NCBI GenBank assembly: GCA_910578975.1
Contig: CAJTRZ010000010.1
Coordinates: forward strand, 24,672-88,671
Reading direction: 5' to 3'
Length of the DNA stretch: 64,000 bases
Source: an uncultured Eubacterium sp.
Lineage (GTDB): Bacteria > Bacillota > Clostridia > Lachnospirales > Lachnospiraceae
Shown here in pieces: positions 62,067 through 64,000 of the stretch. Positions within the stretch are counted from its first letter, which is position 1; every line of letters begins with the position of its first letter. The notes under the pieces are model-generated. The model was not told where the DNA came from, searched no databases, and worked only from the letters and a program-made list of their open reading frames with translations. A program made the translations under genes and the position numbers.

Positions 62067-62116
62067 AAAGAGTTTGTTTTCAAAAATGTTCGTAGAAAAA
62101 CAAACTCTTTTTTCTT
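62067..62116 (+). terminator. Terminator after the GNAT-like gene
   Basis: AAAGAGTTTGTTTT (62067-62080) pairs with AAAACAAACTCTTT (62097-62110), followed by TTTCTT. Confidence 0.9.
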
Positions 62117-62188
62117 ATATAGATTATATGTAATTATTGATTCTATTAATACAATAAAAAGACAGGAATAAGTACAAAAAAGTAAATA

Positions 62189-62252
62189 TTGACATATTAT
62201 GTACTATTATAGTATAATCACTTTATTACTTTAAAGCGTAACGGTTTAAAGT
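62189..62252 (+). promoter_or_regulatory. Promoter and inverted repeat ahead of the symporter gene
   Basis: TTGACA (62189-62194), 18-base spacer, TATAAT (62213-62218). ACTTTAAA (62228-62235) and TTTAAAGT (62245-62252) form a perfect inverted repeat right after the expected start of transcription. The 13-mer GACATATTATGTA lies at 62191-62203. Confidence 0.75.
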
Positions 62253-62289
62253 GCGACGAATAAAATATTAAAAAGATGGAGGGAACATT

Positions 62290-63870
62290 ATGACAGAGAC
62301 ATTATGTTCAATTATGCTTGTTGCATTTTTTGCAGTAATGATTTTTGTAGGATTTTACACAAGAAAACATGCAACAGATGTTAACGGATTTGTTCTGGGA
62401 GGACGTTCTGTAGGTCCGTGGCTTACAGCTTTTGCTTTTGGAACATCTTATTTTTCAGCGGTTATATTTGTGGGATATGCCGGACAGTTTGGATGGAATT
62501 TTGGACTTGCTTCTACATGGGCAGGACTTGGTAACGCTTTTATTGGTTCACTTCTTGCATGGAATGTACTGGGTAGAAGGACAAGAGTTATGACACAGCA
62601 TATTGACGCAAAGACAATGCCGGACTTTTTTGGAAAAAGATTTAATTCTACACCGCTAAAGGTGGCTGCATCAGTTATCGTATTTATATTTCTGATTCCA
62701 TATACAGCTTCTTTATACAATGGACTTTCCAGTTTGTTTGGTCTTGTATTTGATATTCCTTATTGGGTAGTTATTGTTGTTATGGCAGTACTTACCGGAA
62801 TTTATGTTATTTTTGGCGGATATATGGCAACTGCAATTAATGATTTTATTCAGGGAATTATTATGCTGTTTGGTATTTGTGCTGTAATTGGTGCAGTGCT
62901 GATAGATAACGGTGGTCTTATTGAAGCCACAAAGAGTCTTGCAAGTATAACAGGGGATGCAGGATGGAAAGGAGCATATACTGCCTTTTTAGGACCGGAT
63001 CCATTGGCATTATTGTTTGTTGTTATACTTACATCACTTGGTACATGGGGATTGCCGCAGATGGTTGGAAAGTTTTATGCTATTAAAAGTGAAAAAGATA
63101 TACATAAGGGAACAATTATTTCTACCGTTTTTGCAATTATTGTTGCGGGAGGATGTTATTTCTTAGGTGGATTTGGCAGATTATACAGTGATAAGGTTGT
63201 TATGAATGAGATGACAGGAAAGCCGTTGTTTGACACAATTATTCCAACAATGCTTTCAACTTTGCCGGCATTGGTTATTGCGGTTGTTATTGTTTTAGTA
63301 TTGTCTGCTTCTATGTCAACTCTTTCTTCACTGGTTCTTACATCGAGTTCAACATTTACGCTTGATGTAATTCAGCCGGCATCAAAGAAAGAGATGTCAG
63401 ATAAGAAACAAGTAAGTATTATGAGATTATTTATCGTATTCTTTATTCTCGTATCGGCAGTGATTGCAATTTTTAAAGATGCACATCCGGAAGTAACATT
63501 TATTGCCCAGATGATGGGGGTTTCATGGGGAGCACTTGCAGGAGCATTTCTTGCACCATTTCTTTATGGATTATACTGGAAAGGTGTAACAAAGGTTGCA
63601 ACAGTTGTATGTTTTGTATGGGGATGTGGAATTGCAGTAATTCAGTTGATTGTTACTTTAGCAGGTGTTGATGTTACTAGTTGGGGAACCATTCTTGGAT
63701 ACATTTTTAAATCATCAATTAACTCAGGTGTAATCGCCATGGTTGGAGGATTAATTATTGTACCAGTCGTTAGTTTGTTTACAAAGAAACAGAAAGAAGA
63801 TGAACTGGAGGAATTGTTTGATTGTTATGATGAGAAAACAGAAGTTCCGGTAAAAGAACATTTGAAATAA
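62290..63870 (+). CDS. Sodium:solute symporter (SSS family)
   Basis: A 526-residue protein with about thirteen membrane helices. The N-terminal VGFYTRKHATDVNGFVLGGRSVGPWLTAFAFGTSYFSAV is the SSS signature. GTWGLPQMVGKFYAIKSEKDI follows, and LSASMSTLSSLVLTSSS carries the Ser/Thr residues of the second Na+ site. It takes up a solute (proline, pantothenate, sugar or carboxylate types exist) with Na+. The Na+ gradient could come from hppA; that link is inference. Substrate is not readable. TGGAGG precedes the ATG. Confidence 0.9.
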   Translation: MTETLCSIMLVAFFAVMIFVGFYTRKHATDVNGFVLGGRSVGPWLTAFAFGTSYFSAVIFVGYAGQFGWNFGLASTWAGLGNAFIGSLLAWNVLGRRTRVMTQHIDAKTMPDFFGKRFNSTPLKVAASVIVFIFLIPYTASLYNGLSSLFGLVFDIPYWVVIVVMAVLTGIYVIFGGYMATAINDFIQGIIMLFGICAVIGAVLIDNGGLIEATKSLASITGDAGWKGAYTAFLGPDPLALLFVVILTSLGTWGLPQMVGKFYAIKSEKDIHKGTIISTVFAIIVAGGCYFLGGFGRLYSDKVVMNEMTGKPLFDTIIPTMLSTLPALVIAVVIVLVLSASMSTLSSLVLTSSSTFTLDVIQPASKKEMSDKKQVSIMRLFIVFFILVSAVIAIFKDAHPEVTFIAQMMGVSWGALAGAFLAPFLYGLYWKGVTKVATVVCFVWGCGIAVIQLIVTLAGVDVTSWGTILGYIFKSSINSGVIAMVGGLIIVPVVSLFTKKQKEDELEELFDCYDEKTEVPVKEHLK

Positions 63871-63872
63871 AA

Positions 63873-63946
63873 TTCGATTTGTAGGGAGGTGACTTTCCCT
63901 CTGTATTCTCTTCCAGCAGTGAAATGCCACTCTCTACAAGATCGAA
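63873..63946 (+). other. Imperfect inverted repeat at window end, possible structured RNA or dispersed repeat
   Basis: TTCGATTTGTAG (63873-63884) pairs, with one bulge, with CTACAAGATCGAA (63934-63946). Inside, AGGGA (63883-63887) faces TCCCT (63896-63900). No coding frame with a convincing start is complete here, and the window ends at 64000. Confidence 0.35.
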
Positions 63947-64000
63947 ATATTCAAATTTGGAGGCAAAGGCGTTTCCTATGCGAAACCCTTGTGTACCCTT

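Overview
The window looks like a chromosomal stretch from a low-GC, endospore-forming, anaerobic Clostridia member, most likely a Lachnospiraceae-type gut bacterium. The evidence is the AT-rich sequence with AGGAGG-type ribosome binding sites, the block spoVT-hup-rqcP-yabP-yabQ-divIC-spoIIE-tilS-hpt-ftsH known from Bacillus and Clostridia, a membrane pyrophosphatase with the K+-dependent signature, and oxygen-sensitive type Fe-S proteins. I cannot name the genus from sequence alone.

Region 1 (1-27070) is the 3' part of a large surface polysaccharide cluster, all on the + strand and tightly packed. It holds about eleven glycosyltransferases (GT4, GT2, GT8 and one unrecognised GT-B-like protein), six membrane acyltransferases of the acyltransferase-3 family, one hexapeptide acetyltransferase, a candidate Wzy polymerase, a Wzx flippase, a polysaccharide pyruvyltransferase paired with an Fe-S FrhB-like protein, and a CDP-sugar route (rfbF, rfbG) joined to a DRE-TIM aldolase and a 2-hydroxyacid dehydrogenase interrupted by an in-frame TAG. 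Several genes show recent damage: a 78-bp exact tandem duplication in the GT8 gene, a missing conserved segment in one acyltransferase, and a shortened hexapeptide acetyltransferase. The region ends in a terminator whose loop carries the -35 of the next promoter.

Region 2 (27050-31075) encodes export control: a membrane-anchored Ig-like protein and two successive Wzz/tyrosine-kinase fusion proteins. The second has a Tyr-Gly repeat tail that is the likely autophosphorylation cluster. On the opposite strand follow a nucleotidyltransferase-fold protein and an Lrp/AsnC regulator (31092-32793).

Region 3 (33100-47052) is mixed core metabolism and envelope: hppA, a two-component system with an extra membrane-anchored protein, an F420-ligase-like protein, a LysM/GH18 protein, an amidase, a CmpB-type membrane protein, argF, and sbcD-sbcC.

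Region 4 (47130-57273) is the sporulation and division block, followed by a GH13 amylase-type enzyme. The spoIIE promoter has a 21-bp spacer and an upstream Spo0A box.

Region 5 (57345-64000) holds, on the - strand, a class B sortase, an LCP protein and a small SPKTG-anchored surface protein. On the + strand are a transcribed repeat-rich leader feeding tRNA-Tyr and tRNA-Leu, then rpiB, a GNAT-like protein and a sodium:solute symporter. rpiB and the symporter share a 13-bp near-palindrome in their promoters.

All calls come from reading the sequence and from knowledge of protein families. No database search was run.
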